Positions 8,859-18,579 of a stretch of 64,000 nt of DNA are shown here, piece after piece. The DNA comes from an uncultured Lachnospiraceae bacterium. GTDB taxonomy: Bacteria > Bacillota > Clostridia > Lachnospirales > Lachnospiraceae. Location of the stretch: positions 47,462-111,461 of the forward strand of contig CAJUTU010000009.1 of the NCBI GenBank assembly GCA_910589385.1. The letters are read 5' to 3'. A program made the translations under genes and the position numbers. The first letter of the stretch is position 1. Every line of letters starts with the position of its first letter. The notes beneath the pieces are model-generated. The model did no database searches and was not told the origin of the DNA. It saw only the letters and a program-made list of their open reading frames with translations.

Positions 8859-10199
8859 TTAGATCCTAAAGAGCTGCATGTCCATATCCACCCTAAAAGG
8901 ATACATCATTTCCCATGCGATCCCCATCTTAGCAAGCTGTTCCACAACTTTTTCACTGTTTTTAACACCAAGTGTTATCACATACAGTGCATCTTTAAAT
9001 CTTTCTACAGCTTTATGCGGCAGCATTACTTCAATACCCTGAAGGTACATGCCGTCCATGCCACCATTATTGTCTGCAAAAGCAGCTATATGGCAGCGCC
9101 CATTACTCTGCAACAGTGCATGTGCAAATTTCCCATAACTGCCGCATCCAAATATCACAACATCCCTGCCCTCCACAATATGATACAAACTGCGCACAAG
9201 ACACGCCTTCCCACTAAAACATTTTAATTTTCTAAGATACAGTTCATAAGGACTACGAATAAACATTTCAAGCAGCGTCCTGTTTTCATCATCAAGATGT
9301 TCCGGCACAATCTTCCCTTCCGATACAGCATTGCTTATCCACTTGCGCAATGTGTTTATGTCACCAGCCGCACTGCTCCAAAACTGCTCCTCCGGCAGCA
9401 TACAGTCAAATCTTCCCATACACTGGTTAAACATCCGTATATAATATATTTCTTCCCATTCCTTATCCTTTCCCTGAAGAAATTTCTTTATAAACGGATA
9501 CTCGCCGACAAAATACCGAAATCCATTCGGATTAAATATAGATGACCTGCTGTTATCCTGTCTGTAATGGTAAACAAACCTGTTAATATACACAGCTCTT
9601 TTTGCCGTGCTTATGGTTTGGAACAGGAAACCCTGATCCTGATATGCAGCTCCCGGCGTCTCATTCAATCTAATATTTTTGAGAAATTCCCTCTTATACA
9701 GACCCGTCCATAAAAAAATATCAAGACGTATTAATCCAGCCATGTTACAGGGCGCAATAACCACCCCAAACAATTCCGGATTCAAAATAGGCGGCCATAT
9801 GGGATGCTCCCATATACTCCCGTTTCCCAAATCCGCAAAAAACATTCCCCTGCCTTTGACATAATCCGCATCGGACGATACCGCTTGCATATACAGTGTT
9901 TCAAAAGCATCATCAGCAACCACATCATCCGTTTCAACAATCCAAATATAGTCACCTGATGCCTGACATAGTCCGAGATTCACCTGATATCCATAGCTCT
10001 TCCTATCAGATAATATTACCTTAAACCGTTTGTCCTTTTTCTCATAATCCATAAGTATATCCAGCGTGCCATCCGTGGATCCTGCATCAATGGCAAGAAC
10101 TTCAATATCCCTTAAGGACTGCCCCAGCACGCTGTCCACACATTTGCGTATATATTTTTCTACATTAAGCGAGGGCATTACCACCGTAAGCTTCGGCAT
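8859..10199 (-). CDS. Family 2 glycosyltransferase with C-terminal Rossmann module
   Basis: Residues 1-230 are a GT-A glycosyltransferase family 2 domain: VVMPSLNVEKYIRKCVDSV, AIDAGSTDGT, and the metal-binding VETDD. The acceptor and sugar donor cannot be told from the sequence. Residues 345-446 carry the recurrent module (VVIFGCGSYGKFAHALL, AFADNNGGM, LYVITLGVKN). GGAGG is present upstream of the ATG, nine bases away. No membrane span is obvious, so it acts in the cytoplasm. Confidence 0.85.
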   Translation of the reverse strand: MPKLTVVMPSLNVEKYIRKCVDSVLGQSLRDIEVLAIDAGSTDGTLDILMDYEKKDKRFKVILSDRKSYGYQVNLGLCQASGDYIWIVETDDVVADDAFETLYMQAVSSDADYVKGRGMFFADLGNGSIWEHPIWPPILNPELFGVVIAPCNMAGLIRLDIFLWTGLYKREFLKNIRLNETPGAAYQDQGFLFQTISTAKRAVYINRFVYHYRQDNSRSSIFNPNGFRYFVGEYPFIKKFLQGKDKEWEEIYYIRMFNQCMGRFDCMLPEEQFWSSAAGDINTLRKWISNAVSEGKIVPEHLDDENRTLLEMFIRSPYELYLRKLKCFSGKACLVRSLYHIVEGRDVVIFGCGSYGKFAHALLQSNGRCHIAAFADNNGGMDGMYLQGIEVMLPHKAVERFKDALYVITLGVKNSEKVVEQLAKMGIAWEMMYPFRVDMDMQLFRI

Positions 10200-10296
10200 A
10201 CACCCATACCTCCAATCCGTTTTCTATGATCAAGTACTGTCAATCCATGCACGACTACCTGTAGACCCTAACCTCTGCTTACATTTTCACTGCCTT

Positions 10297-11322
10297 TCAT
10301 CCTCTCACATCAAGGAATTTTATATTGCCATGCAATCTCACTCTATCAGAATCTGCCGGGAAAAAAATACAGTCCCCTTTAAAAAAACAGATATAATCTC
10401 CATCATCCATCAATATAACGCCACAGCCATCAATACAAAGCAGCACGTGAAACGACTCGCTGTCCGTTTTATAATCCACCATCTTTCTACAGCACTCTGT
10501 ATTAACAAGCATACGATATACTTCAAAATACTTACAACGGCATAATAGTTCTGATGCTCTCCCCGGACAATATTTTAGTACACGCATTGGCTGTACAGGC
10601 TCTGAACTACCTTTCAGGTTCGCAGCATCCAGTGCCTTATCTATATGAAGCTCCCGCTTTTCTCCCCGTTTATCAGTACGTCCATAATCATATAACCGAT
10701 ATGTCAAATTAGAATTTTCCTGAATCTCTACAATTAATGCTCCTGCACCAATTGCATGAATAGTTCCAGCTTCTATATAATACACATCATCTTTTTTCAC
10801 TTTTACTTTTTGTAAATACTTCTCTATTGTTCCGTCAAAAATACTATTACGCAAAACTTCTTTATCGATATCATAATATAGGCCATAGATCAAATATGTA
10901 TCTTTCTCTGCATCCAGCACATACCACATCTCTGTTTTTCCTAACTGTCCTTTTTCATTTTTTTTTGCGTATACATCATTTGGATGCACTTGAATAGACA
11001 AATCTTCTTTAGCATCTATAAATTTAATTAAAATAGGAAGAGTATCAGAAGTTTCTGGATGTGTTCCCAAATAGTCAGGATGTTCCCTCAACAATTGTGC
11101 CAGCAATTTCCCTTGAAATATACCACTTCCAATGATACTTAAACCGTCAGGATGGACAGAACATTCCCATGTCTCTGCAAGAGGTATCAAATCAATATCT
11201 TTTGTTAATTCATCGTTTAATCTGTTCCCTCCCCAGAGATAATCTTTACCTACAGGCTTTAAAAGAAATGGTTTTCGTTCCACAATCTGATTAGGATTCA
11301 AGGGAATATTTTTGTTTATCAT
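10297..11322 (-). CDS. manA: Mannose-6-phosphate isomerase, class I
   Basis: Zinc isomerase interconverting fructose 6-phosphate and mannose 6-phosphate, feeding GDP-mannose synthesis. About 340 residues, the short Bacillus-like form. Seen: LKPVGKDYLWGGNRL at the N-terminus, AETWECSVHP, the zinc-binding LSIQVHPND and KTEMWYVLDA, and HAIGAGALIVEIQENS. The start is chosen at the ATG with AAGGAG ten bases upstream; a GTG two codons earlier is the alternative. It overlaps the 3' end of manC by about 30 bases, which indicates coupled translation. No phosphomannomutase was found in the window. Confidence 0.92.
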   Translation of the reverse strand: MINKNIPLNPNQIVERKPFLLKPVGKDYLWGGNRLNDELTKDIDLIPLAETWECSVHPDGLSIIGSGIFQGKLLAQLLREHPDYLGTHPETSDTLPILIKFIDAKEDLSIQVHPNDVYAKKNEKGQLGKTEMWYVLDAEKDTYLIYGLYYDIDKEVLRNSIFDGTIEKYLQKVKVKKDDVYYIEAGTIHAIGAGALIVEIQENSNLTYRLYDYGRTDKRGEKRELHIDKALDAANLKGSSEPVQPMRVLKYCPGRASELLCRCKYFEVYRMLVNTECCRKMVDYKTDSESFHVLLCIDGCGVILMDDGDYICFFKGDCIFFPADSDRVRLHGNIKFLDVRG

Positions 11323-12613
11323 AGACACTGATCTCCTTACCTAATTGCACCTCAATTAGCTGTAATTCTGTTTTGGCAATCACTGTATGGCGACACCCTG
11401 CCTCCATAGTGAGTACATCCCCCACATGGATTTCCTGCTTCATGCCATCTACTATCGTATATCCTACGCCTAAAATAACAACCCACACTTCATTACGGTT
11501 TTTATGACTATGATAATTCATTCTATGTCCTGGATTTAGCGTAACCCTAATTGTTAAACTTTCCTCCCCAAGATCTAAAATCCGAAAACTCCCCCAGGAT
11601 TTTTCTGCAAACATGACCTGTTGGTCAATCTTATCCACAAAAGGCTTAATATAGCTAGACTGTTTTTTATCGGAAACAAGAATTCCCTGTGGGCTTGCCG
11701 AAATCACAACATCATGCAAGCCCATTGCAAGCACTGGAATATCAAGTTCATTAACGACATGAACATTGGTACAGCTTTCGTTCATTATAGAATCACCAAT
11801 ACAATGTTCATTCATTGCTTCTGTCAAAGTGTTCCATGTTCCAAGATCCTTCCATTTACCAGAAAAACGCATAACCTGAATTTTTTTCTCTTTTTCTACT
11901 ACAGCATAGTCAAAGCTAATCTTACATAATGTGTCATATTTATCAAATAAATCCTCATAATTTGTAAAATCAATAAGCTTATGAGCTTGATCCATAATAT
12001 ATTTTAACTTACACGCAAATACCCCGCCATTCCACAAAGCCCCCTGACGAATATAATTCTTAGCTGTTTCCATATCTGGCTTCTCTTGAAACTTTAAGAC
12101 TCTGCTAATACATTTTTTATCATTTGGAATAATATAACCATATTTTTCACTGGGATAAGTCGGTTCGATCCCCAGCAATACAAGATTTGCTTCCTCTTTA
12201 TCTGCCTGTTCTCCCAGACTTTTCAGTACCTTAAAATAATCCTCTTCCACATATGGGTCGACTGGACATATTACCAAAGATTCTCTGTCTGAAACTCCTG
12301 CTATATCAATTAAATAGGCAGCGGCAAGAACAATAGCTGGAAATGTATCCCGCCTGCATGGCTCAACAGAAATATTTACATTCTCTCCTAATTGATTATG
12401 AATCGAAGAAACCTGAGACTTGGATGCAGCAATTACCATTGTTATATGGTCATCTATTTTACAAACCTGCCGATATATGCGCTGCAGCATTGATTCATAA
12501 TTTCCATCTTCTCCTCTAAATATCTTAATAAATTGCTTCGAACGTACTTCATTAGATAATGGCCATAAGCGTACACCAGAACCACCTGATAATAATACAA
12601 TATTCATATCCAT
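11291..12613 (-). CDS. manC: Mannose-1-phosphate guanylyltransferase
   Basis: Makes GDP-mannose from GTP and mannose 1-phosphate. Residues 1-280 are the nucleotidyltransferase domain with LLSGGSGVRLWPLSNEVRSK (the pyrophosphorylase signature) and FQEKPD. Residues 320-435 are a cupin, as in bifunctional AlgA/ManC proteins: NPGHRMNYHSHKNRNE, EVWVVILG and LTMEAGCRHTV. The isomerase activity is also encoded separately by the next gene. CAGGAG sits five bases before the ATG. Together with gmd and fcl it defines a GDP-L-fucose branch. Confidence 0.92.
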   Translation of the reverse strand: MDMNIVLLSGGSGVRLWPLSNEVRSKQFIKIFRGEDGNYESMLQRIYRQVCKIDDHITMVIAASKSQVSSIHNQLGENVNISVEPCRRDTFPAIVLAAAYLIDIAGVSDRESLVICPVDPYVEEDYFKVLKSLGEQADKEEANLVLLGIEPTYPSEKYGYIIPNDKKCISRVLKFQEKPDMETAKNYIRQGALWNGGVFACKLKYIMDQAHKLIDFTNYEDLFDKYDTLCKISFDYAVVEKEKKIQVMRFSGKWKDLGTWNTLTEAMNEHCIGDSIMNESCTNVHVVNELDIPVLAMGLHDVVISASPQGILVSDKKQSSYIKPFVDKIDQQVMFAEKSWGSFRILDLGEESLTIRVTLNPGHRMNYHSHKNRNEVWVVILGVGYTIVDGMKQEIHVGDVLTMEAGCRHTVIAKTELQLIEVQLGKEISVYDKQKYSLES

Positions 12614-12634
12614 ATTTCTCCTGCTATTATATAA

Positions 12635-13576
12635 TCACCTTTCTGCCCTTACTGGATTACTCAGAAAGTCCTCATAAGCCAAACGAATGCCTTCTTCTAA
12701 CTCAGTTTTATAAGTCCATCCAAGAGAAGCGGCCTTAGAAACATCTAAAAGTTTCCTGGGCGTGCCATTTGGTTTGGATTTATCCCAACGTATTTCTCCT
12801 GTATATCCTATAAGTTTCGCAATCAATTCTGTTAGTTCTTTAATAGTTACTTCTTTTCCCGTACCTGCATTTACAGCTTCATTACCGCTGTATTTATTCA
12901 TTAAAAAAATGCATAGCTCGGCAAGATCGTCTACATATAGAAATTCTCGTAAAGGAGAGCCATCTCCCCAACAGACGACAAATGGGATACCCTCTTGTTT
13001 TGCTTCATGAAAGCGACGGATCATAGCCGGCAATACATGGCTGTGAAGCGGGTGATAGTTGTCATTCGGACCATAAAGATTGGTAGGCATCACACTGATA
13101 TAATCTGTACCATACTGACGATTTAAAAACTCACAATACTTTAAACCTGAAATCTTTGCCAGCGCATAAGCCTCGTTTGTTTTTTCCAATTCTCCAGTCA
13201 ATAAGCAGCTCTCTTTCATAGGCTGTGCCGCCATCCGAGGATAAATACAGGAAGAACCAAGAAATTCCAGTTTCTTACATCCATTCTTCCAGGCGGAGTG
13301 AATAACATTCATTTCCAAAATCATGTTATCATAAAGAAAATCTGCCATAGCCTCTTGATTTGCAATAATTCCACCAACCTTGGCTGCAGCAAGAAAAACA
13401 TATTCTGGTTTCTCGATCTCAAAGAAGTTTTGAACACTATATTGGTTCCCAAGGTTAAGTTCTTTGTGTGTACGTACAATGATGTTCATATACCCCTGAC
13501 GCCGTAATTCCCGAACAATTGCCGATCCAACCATTCCCTGGTGGCCTGCTACATATATTTTGGCATCTTTTTCCAT
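12635..13576 (-). CDS. fcl: GDP-L-fucose synthase
   Basis: NADPH-dependent 3,5-epimerase/4-reductase that turns GDP-4-keto-6-deoxymannose into GDP-L-fucose. It is an extended SDR: VAGHQGMVGSAI nucleotide-binding loop, AAAKVGGI, the catalytic SSCIYPRMA and YALAKISG (YxxxK), and PTNLYGPNDNYHPLHSHVLP, all family hallmarks. The length of 313 residues is normal. An AGAGG ribosome binding site precedes the start. It directly follows gmd in the operon. Confidence 0.95.
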   Translation of the reverse strand: MEKDAKIYVAGHQGMVGSAIVRELRRQGYMNIIVRTHKELNLGNQYSVQNFFEIEKPEYVFLAAAKVGGIIANQEAMADFLYDNMILEMNVIHSAWKNGCKKLEFLGSSCIYPRMAAQPMKESCLLTGELEKTNEAYALAKISGLKYCEFLNRQYGTDYISVMPTNLYGPNDNYHPLHSHVLPAMIRRFHEAKQEGIPFVVCWGDGSPLREFLYVDDLAELCIFLMNKYSGNEAVNAGTGKEVTIKELTELIAKLIGYTGEIRWDKSKPNGTPRKLLDVSKAASLGWTYKTELEEGIRLAYEDFLSNPVRAER

Positions 13577-13615
13577 TATAACCTCTGCCTTTCTTTAATT
13601 TTGCAACACTTTTTC

Positions 13616-14644
13616 TTACTGGCTGGACACGAACTTCATATCATGTTCAACCATTATATGTACCAATTGTTCAAAAGAAGTCTTTGTAGGATTCCACCCC
13701 AATTTTCTCTTTGCTTTTTCTGGATTGCCCCATAAATTCACAACATCCGTTGGACGATAGAACTCAGAAGATACTTCTACCAGAATCCTGCCAGTAGCTT
13801 TATCTACCCCTTTCTCATCCATCCCTTCTCCCCGCCATTCTAATTCAATACCTGCATAATGAAATGCTAACTGCGCAAATTCTCGAACCGAGTGTTGAAC
13901 TCCTGTCGCAATAACAAAATCCTCCGGCTTATCATGCTGCAGCATCAGCCACATACATTCTACATAATCCCTGGCATATCCCCAATCACGCAGACTAGAA
14001 AGGTTTCCTAAATAAATCTTTTCCTGTTTGCCTTGTACAATGCGCGCTGCCGCTAAAGTAATTTTCCGCGTAACAAATGTTTCCCCCCGACGTTCAGACT
14101 CGTGATTAAACAATATACCATTACAGCAAAACATATTATATGCATCACGATATTCTTTCACAATCCAAAATCCATATTGTTTTGCTATCGCATAAGGACT
14201 ATACGGATGAAATGGTGTTGTCTCACATTGCGGAGCCTCTTCTACTTTTCCATACAATTCAGAAGTAGATGCCTGATAAATGTGACATGTATCGCTCAAA
14301 CCACATAAACGAACTGCCTCCAGAACCCGCAGTACTCCTATGGCTGCAATATCTGCTGTATACTCCGGCACATCGAAACTAACCTGGACATGGCTTTGTG
14401 CTGCCAAATTATATATTTCATCTGGACGGATATTTCCTATTATAGCCATCAAACTTGTCGAATCACTTAAATCTCCATAATGAAGATGAAACCTCTCTTT
14501 CCTTTCCAAATGAGAGATACGCTCATGACGCTCTATAGACGAACGGCGCATCATCCCATGAACCTCATATCCTTTCTCCAGCAAGAACTCAGCAAGATAC
14601 GATCCATCCTGACCAGTTACACCTGTAATTAATGCTGTTTTCAT
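13616..14644 (-). CDS. gmd: GDP-mannose 4,6-dehydratase
   Basis: Converts GDP-mannose to GDP-4-keto-6-deoxymannose with a tightly bound NADP cofactor. Extended SDR with ITGVTGQDGSYLAEFLLEKG, MMRRSS, LHYGDLSDS, the catalytic ASTSELYGK, and YAIAKQYGFW (YxxxK) motifs and the dimer-loop NHESERRGETFVTRKIT. The 342-residue length is usual. It precedes fcl, manC and manA, so the four genes form a contiguous GDP-fucose block. Confidence 0.96.
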   Translation of the reverse strand: MKTALITGVTGQDGSYLAEFLLEKGYEVHGMMRRSSIERHERISHLERKERFHLHYGDLSDSTSLMAIIGNIRPDEIYNLAAQSHVQVSFDVPEYTADIAAIGVLRVLEAVRLCGLSDTCHIYQASTSELYGKVEEAPQCETTPFHPYSPYAIAKQYGFWIVKEYRDAYNMFCCNGILFNHESERRGETFVTRKITLAAARIVQGKQEKIYLGNLSSLRDWGYARDYVECMWLMLQHDKPEDFVIATGVQHSVREFAQLAFHYAGIELEWRGEGMDEKGVDKATGRILVEVSSEFYRPTDVVNLWGNPEKAKRKLGWNPTKTSFEQLVHIMVEHDMKFVSSQ

Positions 14645-14713
14645 ATTAGATTCCCTCTATCTTAACCTTTCTTCGTATTTATTACTATCAAAAATAAATA
14701 ACACATGCAGAAT

Positions 14714-15916
14714 TTAGGTTAAAAGTTCCGAAATAAAATCTACTGCTCTTTCACTGGCATGTCCATCCTCATGTACACCATATCTGTCCAAAAACGCATC
14801 CACCCGATTCACGTACGCATCCTCGTCAAATTTCATAATGTTCCCACAGAGCTCTTCCATCGTTTCTGCCATGTCAAAAGGCAGATCCCTATAATCAAAC
14901 AGCAAATCATATTCATTTTCAAGATAATCATCCAAATCAGGTGCATACAGTAAAACCGGTTTTCTGATAAATGCCGGCTCAAACATAATACTTGAATAAT
15001 CTGAAACAACTATGTCAAATGCGGAAACCAGTTCTTCGCTGTCCATATATGTGCTTACATCAAATACAAAATCTGGAAACTCCATTTCCTTAGCTGCCTC
15101 CACCACTGACGGATGAAGCCTCAGCGCTATCTTCCACTCGCCCCCAAATCGTTTCCCTAAGGCATCTTTAACCGCATGATAAGCAAAATCTATCTCACCG
15201 GGCTGATGAACTGTCTTTCCGCTTTCCCTGCTAAACCTGTATGTAGGGGCAAACATAAGAACATGTATATTTTCCGGGATTTCATAGCATGAATATACTT
15301 TCTTTTTGTTTTCCTGCGTACGAAACAATCCATCTGAACGAGGCGAGCCTGCCATAATAAATTCCTTGTCAAAAGCGAATCCCTTTCTACAGGATTCTCT
15401 GTCAAACCAGCTTCCCGCCACAATGTAATCTATGATTTCGCTTTCACGTTTCCAAACGGAACGTTTCTCCTGCACACTGTTGAATGTTGCTGCATCCAAA
15501 TAAAACCTCTTAAGCGTGATACTCGCCCAATGCTTTGTTTGAATGTATATCTGTCCTTCCCGCTTAACAAGCTCGTCTAATATTGGGAGATCTGATATCC
15601 ATACCTTCGCCGTTTCCATCTCATAAATCACTTTTTTCCAGTTGCTTTTCTGAACCTTACGAACATAGTCCGGCAGTTTAGAATCCAATGATCCCACAAG
15701 CCAAACCAGATCCCAATCAGGATGCTTTACATGCATCGCCTCTGAAATGTATTTCTCATGATCTGCATAATCAGCAAACGCATTGAATACAATTTTACCA
15801 GCATCTATCTCCATCTCCAGGCAACGCTGAATATACTCCTCTTTTTTTTTCAACAGCGCTGCAAGATCATTTGCTTCTATTTCTTCCCACATACTCATAT
15901 CAGATAACCTTTCCAT
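14714..15916 (-). CDS. CDP-glycerol glycerophosphotransferase family protein
   Basis: A TagB/TagF/TarL-type polyol-phosphate transferase of about 400 residues. Seen: the HWASITLKRFYLDA segment in place of the catalytic WHG(T/A)-x-K motif, GSPRSDGLF, MFAPTYR, ALRLHPSVV and the C-terminal VSDYSSIMFEPAFIRKPVLLY. Such enzymes move glycerol or ribitol phosphate from a CDP donor onto a glycan or teichoic acid chain at the inner membrane face. No transmembrane segment is visible. It is one of three proteins of this type in the cluster. Confidence 0.82.
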   Translation of the reverse strand: MERLSDMSMWEEIEANDLAALLKKKEEYIQRCLEMEIDAGKIVFNAFADYADHEKYISEAMHVKHPDWDLVWLVGSLDSKLPDYVRKVQKSNWKKVIYEMETAKVWISDLPILDELVKREGQIYIQTKHWASITLKRFYLDAATFNSVQEKRSVWKRESEIIDYIVAGSWFDRESCRKGFAFDKEFIMAGSPRSDGLFRTQENKKKVYSCYEIPENIHVLMFAPTYRFSRESGKTVHQPGEIDFAYHAVKDALGKRFGGEWKIALRLHPSVVEAAKEMEFPDFVFDVSTYMDSEELVSAFDIVVSDYSSIMFEPAFIRKPVLLYAPDLDDYLENEYDLLFDYRDLPFDMAETMEELCGNIMKFDEDAYVNRVDAFLDRYGVHEDGHASERAVDFISELLT

Positions 15917-15920
15917 GCTT

Positions 15921-17474
15921 TTACCAGCTTAATGTCTCTAACAAAAAACAGTCCTCGTTATAGCAAAACCCTCTTTTTTCTAATTCTTCAAGTATTTCTA
16001 TTTTCTGGTTTTTTACCCCGACAAGTATAATGCAGCTCTTATCCATAGATATTTTATCGGGTTTAGCAATCTCACTGCCCATAAATTTTCCCGTTTTATA
16101 AGTATCCACAAATCCCTTGATTTTAATGTCAGGAGCAAACTTTGTCATAATTTCTCTGTAAAACGCTCCCCATTTTCCGGTTCCCCAGATATAACAGTCC
16201 TTTTTACTTCTCCTGATATAGTCAAATACATATTTTATCTTCCATAGATTTGTCTTCACAAATCCGCTGTTTGTGAGTCCGCCGCTGTTTCTATCATAGC
16301 AATCCACCATCCCGGAGAAATCTTCTTTCAAATCCTCCACGGTATACTGCGCCTTCTCTCTCTTTCTACAGGTAAAATCAGAAAGAATGTCTTCATAGCA
16401 GTTTATCAGCTGCCTGGACACAGCCCGTTCCGAATGCATATTCAAATAGACATTCCTCGCGTTTTTTGCTATTTGCTTAGACTTTTCTGTCCCATAATCC
16501 CTAACAAAACGTATCATTGCTTCCAAGATATCATCTGCCTGATATCCCTTGGACAGATACCCGTTTTCTCTGTCCTTTATCACCTCTGGTACTCCCGCAA
16601 CCGGTGTTGATATCACGGTCACGCCATAAGCCAAAGCCTCCGATATGACATTAGGATAAGATTCGCTCATGCTTCCGCAGATAACCGCATCACTGTTTAA
16701 ATAGATATCTTCCATATCTTCCGAAAAGCCATGCAGTATAATGCTCTGTCCTAATTTATGGTCTTCTATATATTTCAAACAGTTTTGGACATACTGCATA
16801 TCCATATGCCCCCAAATATCCAGTCTTGCATCGACCCCCATTTCAAGAAGTTTCCCGAACGCTTTTATAACTTCCCACTGATTCTTCCTCACGCATACCA
16901 GTCCAACACAGATAAATCGAAGCGTATGACTGTCAGGATTCTTTGCTTTACAGCGGCCTTCTGACGCAGCTGTTCTGACACAGTAGGATTTCGTTCCCAC
17001 ATGTTTTTCCCAAAAATCTGCATAATATTGTGAATCGCAAATATGATACTTAGGAAAAACATCCGCATAAGGAAGGGTAAAAAATGAGGGCAGCGCCTGA
17101 TAAATATTCATAATATGCGGCATCTTCATCTCGCGGCTGACCAGTTCAACGGTGATATTTAACTGCACCGACTGTAGAATATCAGGCTTTTCCCGTTCTA
17201 TCAGTTTTCTCATACCTTCATAGTCATTAAAGACGGCAAATATGTCTATATCTTCTGTCTGGTTTGACACAAAAGCATTTTGGGCAATCAATTTAATTCC
17301 TTCTTCTGCACATATATTTAAATAATCGCCGCATACCTCTCTGCCTCCGTACATACACGCCGCTACCGTGATTTCGTATCCTGCCCTTTTCATCAAAACG
17401 GCCTGCCGCAGTAAAGTACGCGCGCCTCCGCCCAATATTGAGCAATTATCCATGAAGTATAATATCTTCCTCAA
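15921..17474 (-). CDS. Family 4 glycosyltransferase with C-terminal Rossmann module
   Basis: A GT-B fold transferase: N-terminal RKILYFMDNCSILGGGARTL, then GLVCVRKNQWEVIKAFGKL and the donor-binding CGSMSESYPNVISEALAYG and PVAGVPEVI near the middle of the protein. The last 95 residues are the recurrent module (YIWGTGKWGAFY, GFVDTYKTG, IILVGVKN). The longest frame starts at 17540, deep in the upstream gene. I prefer a TTG at 17474, which keeps the first beta strand and has AAGGA about ten bases upstream; an ATG at 17453 is another option. It overlaps the upstream GT2 gene. Confidence 0.82.
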   Translation of the reverse strand: MRKILYFMDNCSILGGGARTLLRQAVLMKRAGYEITVAACMYGGREVCGDYLNICAEEGIKLIAQNAFVSNQTEDIDIFAVFNDYEGMRKLIEREKPDILQSVQLNITVELVSREMKMPHIMNIYQALPSFFTLPYADVFPKYHICDSQYYADFWEKHVGTKSYCVRTAASEGRCKAKNPDSHTLRFICVGLVCVRKNQWEVIKAFGKLLEMGVDARLDIWGHMDMQYVQNCLKYIEDHKLGQSIILHGFSEDMEDIYLNSDAVICGSMSESYPNVISEALAYGVTVISTPVAGVPEVIKDRENGYLSKGYQADDILEAMIRFVRDYGTEKSKQIAKNARNVYLNMHSERAVSRQLINCYEDILSDFTCRKREKAQYTVEDLKEDFSGMVDCYDRNSGGLTNSGFVKTNLWKIKYVFDYIRRSKKDCYIWGTGKWGAFYREIMTKFAPDIKIKGFVDTYKTGKFMGSEIAKPDKISMDKSCIILVGVKNQKIEILEELEKRGFCYNEDCFLLETLSW

Positions 17475-18561
17475 TCTCCAGACATCCTTTCCGTTCAATC
17501 TGCTCCATAAGATATGCATATGTGAAATACCTGCTCTCATCTATTCCAATACTTTTTATTACATCAATAATTTCTTTCTCATACTTCACGGACGAAATGC
17601 AAATATACCCATTGATGTCTATCTCATCAGGACTAATAACCTGATAATTTTCAAATCTTTCCTGCTTTTTATAGGAGTCAATGAAGCCTGCAACCGGTAT
17701 ATTCAATTTTTCAAATATCCCGAGACAATTTTTTGCCATCGCTCCTGTTCCCCATATGTAATACTCCCCCTCGTCAAACAGCTCCTTAATTTCATCTAAA
17801 TGTTCTTCGAAAGCATTCTTTATGAGTTCTTCTTTCTCAACACACGGCAATACCAAATTGTAATAATCATCTATCTTTTCCCTTAAATACTCTTTATGAT
17901 ATTTTTGTATACATTGTATTGCCGCGTGATATTGTTCTATCAATGATTCATATCTTTTTTCTGAGCTTAAACCGCCTTCCCTGAAATATGTAAAATAGTC
18001 ATCAACGCATAAAACCTTATAGCCGCTTGAACAGACTCTCATTACCCAGTCAACATCAGCGGCAATCCTGTACTTCGTGTTGAAACCGCCTACCCGCATA
18101 TATACTTCCTTCCTGGAAAATAATGCCGGATGCGGATAAACCAGCCTCAGGAAAACATCTTCTTTATTACTTCTGTCTAAAACCAGTTTTTTATTTTCAC
18201 CATTATTATGCAGAAATATATTGCCGCTTACCATGCACGTGTCATTTTTTTCAAAATAGTAATTCACTTTTTTCAAAGTACCGGGCGCATACCAGTCATC
18301 GCTGTTCAAAAAAGCAAATATGTCGCCTGACATGAGGTTCATCCCTTTATTCATGGCATCATATAACCCGTTATCGGGTTCACTGATAAAAACTGAAATA
18401 TTATTTCTATAACGGTCAATGATATCAAGCGTGCGGTCGGTAGAACCGCCATCAATAATAATATACTCAAGATCATCATATTTCTGTGAAATTACACTTT
18501 GTATTGTCTGCTCTATTGTCTTTTCACTATTGTAGCAGACCGTAATTACTGAAATTTTCAT
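17446..18561 (-). CDS. Family 2 glycosyltransferase with C-terminal Rossmann module
   Basis: Residues 1-220 are a GT2 domain: ISVITVCYNSEKTIEQTIQS, IIDGGSTDRT, NSDDWY (the DxD-like site) and PHPALFSRKEVY, characteristic of WcaA-like transferases. The recurrent module follows at about residues 265-360 (YYIWGTGAMAKNCL, FIDSYKKQ, YICISSVKYEKE). I chose the ATG with AGAGGTGA seven bases upstream rather than the longer in-frame start five codons earlier. The 3' end overlaps the next glycosyltransferase gene. Confidence 0.85.
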   Translation of the reverse strand: MKISVITVCYNSEKTIEQTIQSVISQKYDDLEYIIIDGGSTDRTLDIIDRYRNNISVFISEPDNGLYDAMNKGMNLMSGDIFAFLNSDDWYAPGTLKKVNYYFEKNDTCMVSGNIFLHNNGENKKLVLDRSNKEDVFLRLVYPHPALFSRKEVYMRVGGFNTKYRIAADVDWVMRVCSSGYKVLCVDDYFTYFREGGLSSEKRYESLIEQYHAAIQCIQKYHKEYLREKIDDYYNLVLPCVEKEELIKNAFEEHLDEIKELFDEGEYYIWGTGAMAKNCLGIFEKLNIPVAGFIDSYKKQERFENYQVISPDEIDINGYICISSVKYEKEIIDVIKSIGIDESRYFTYAYLMEQIERKGCLEIEEDIILHG

Positions 18562-18579
18562 GTTCACCTCTGCCATTCA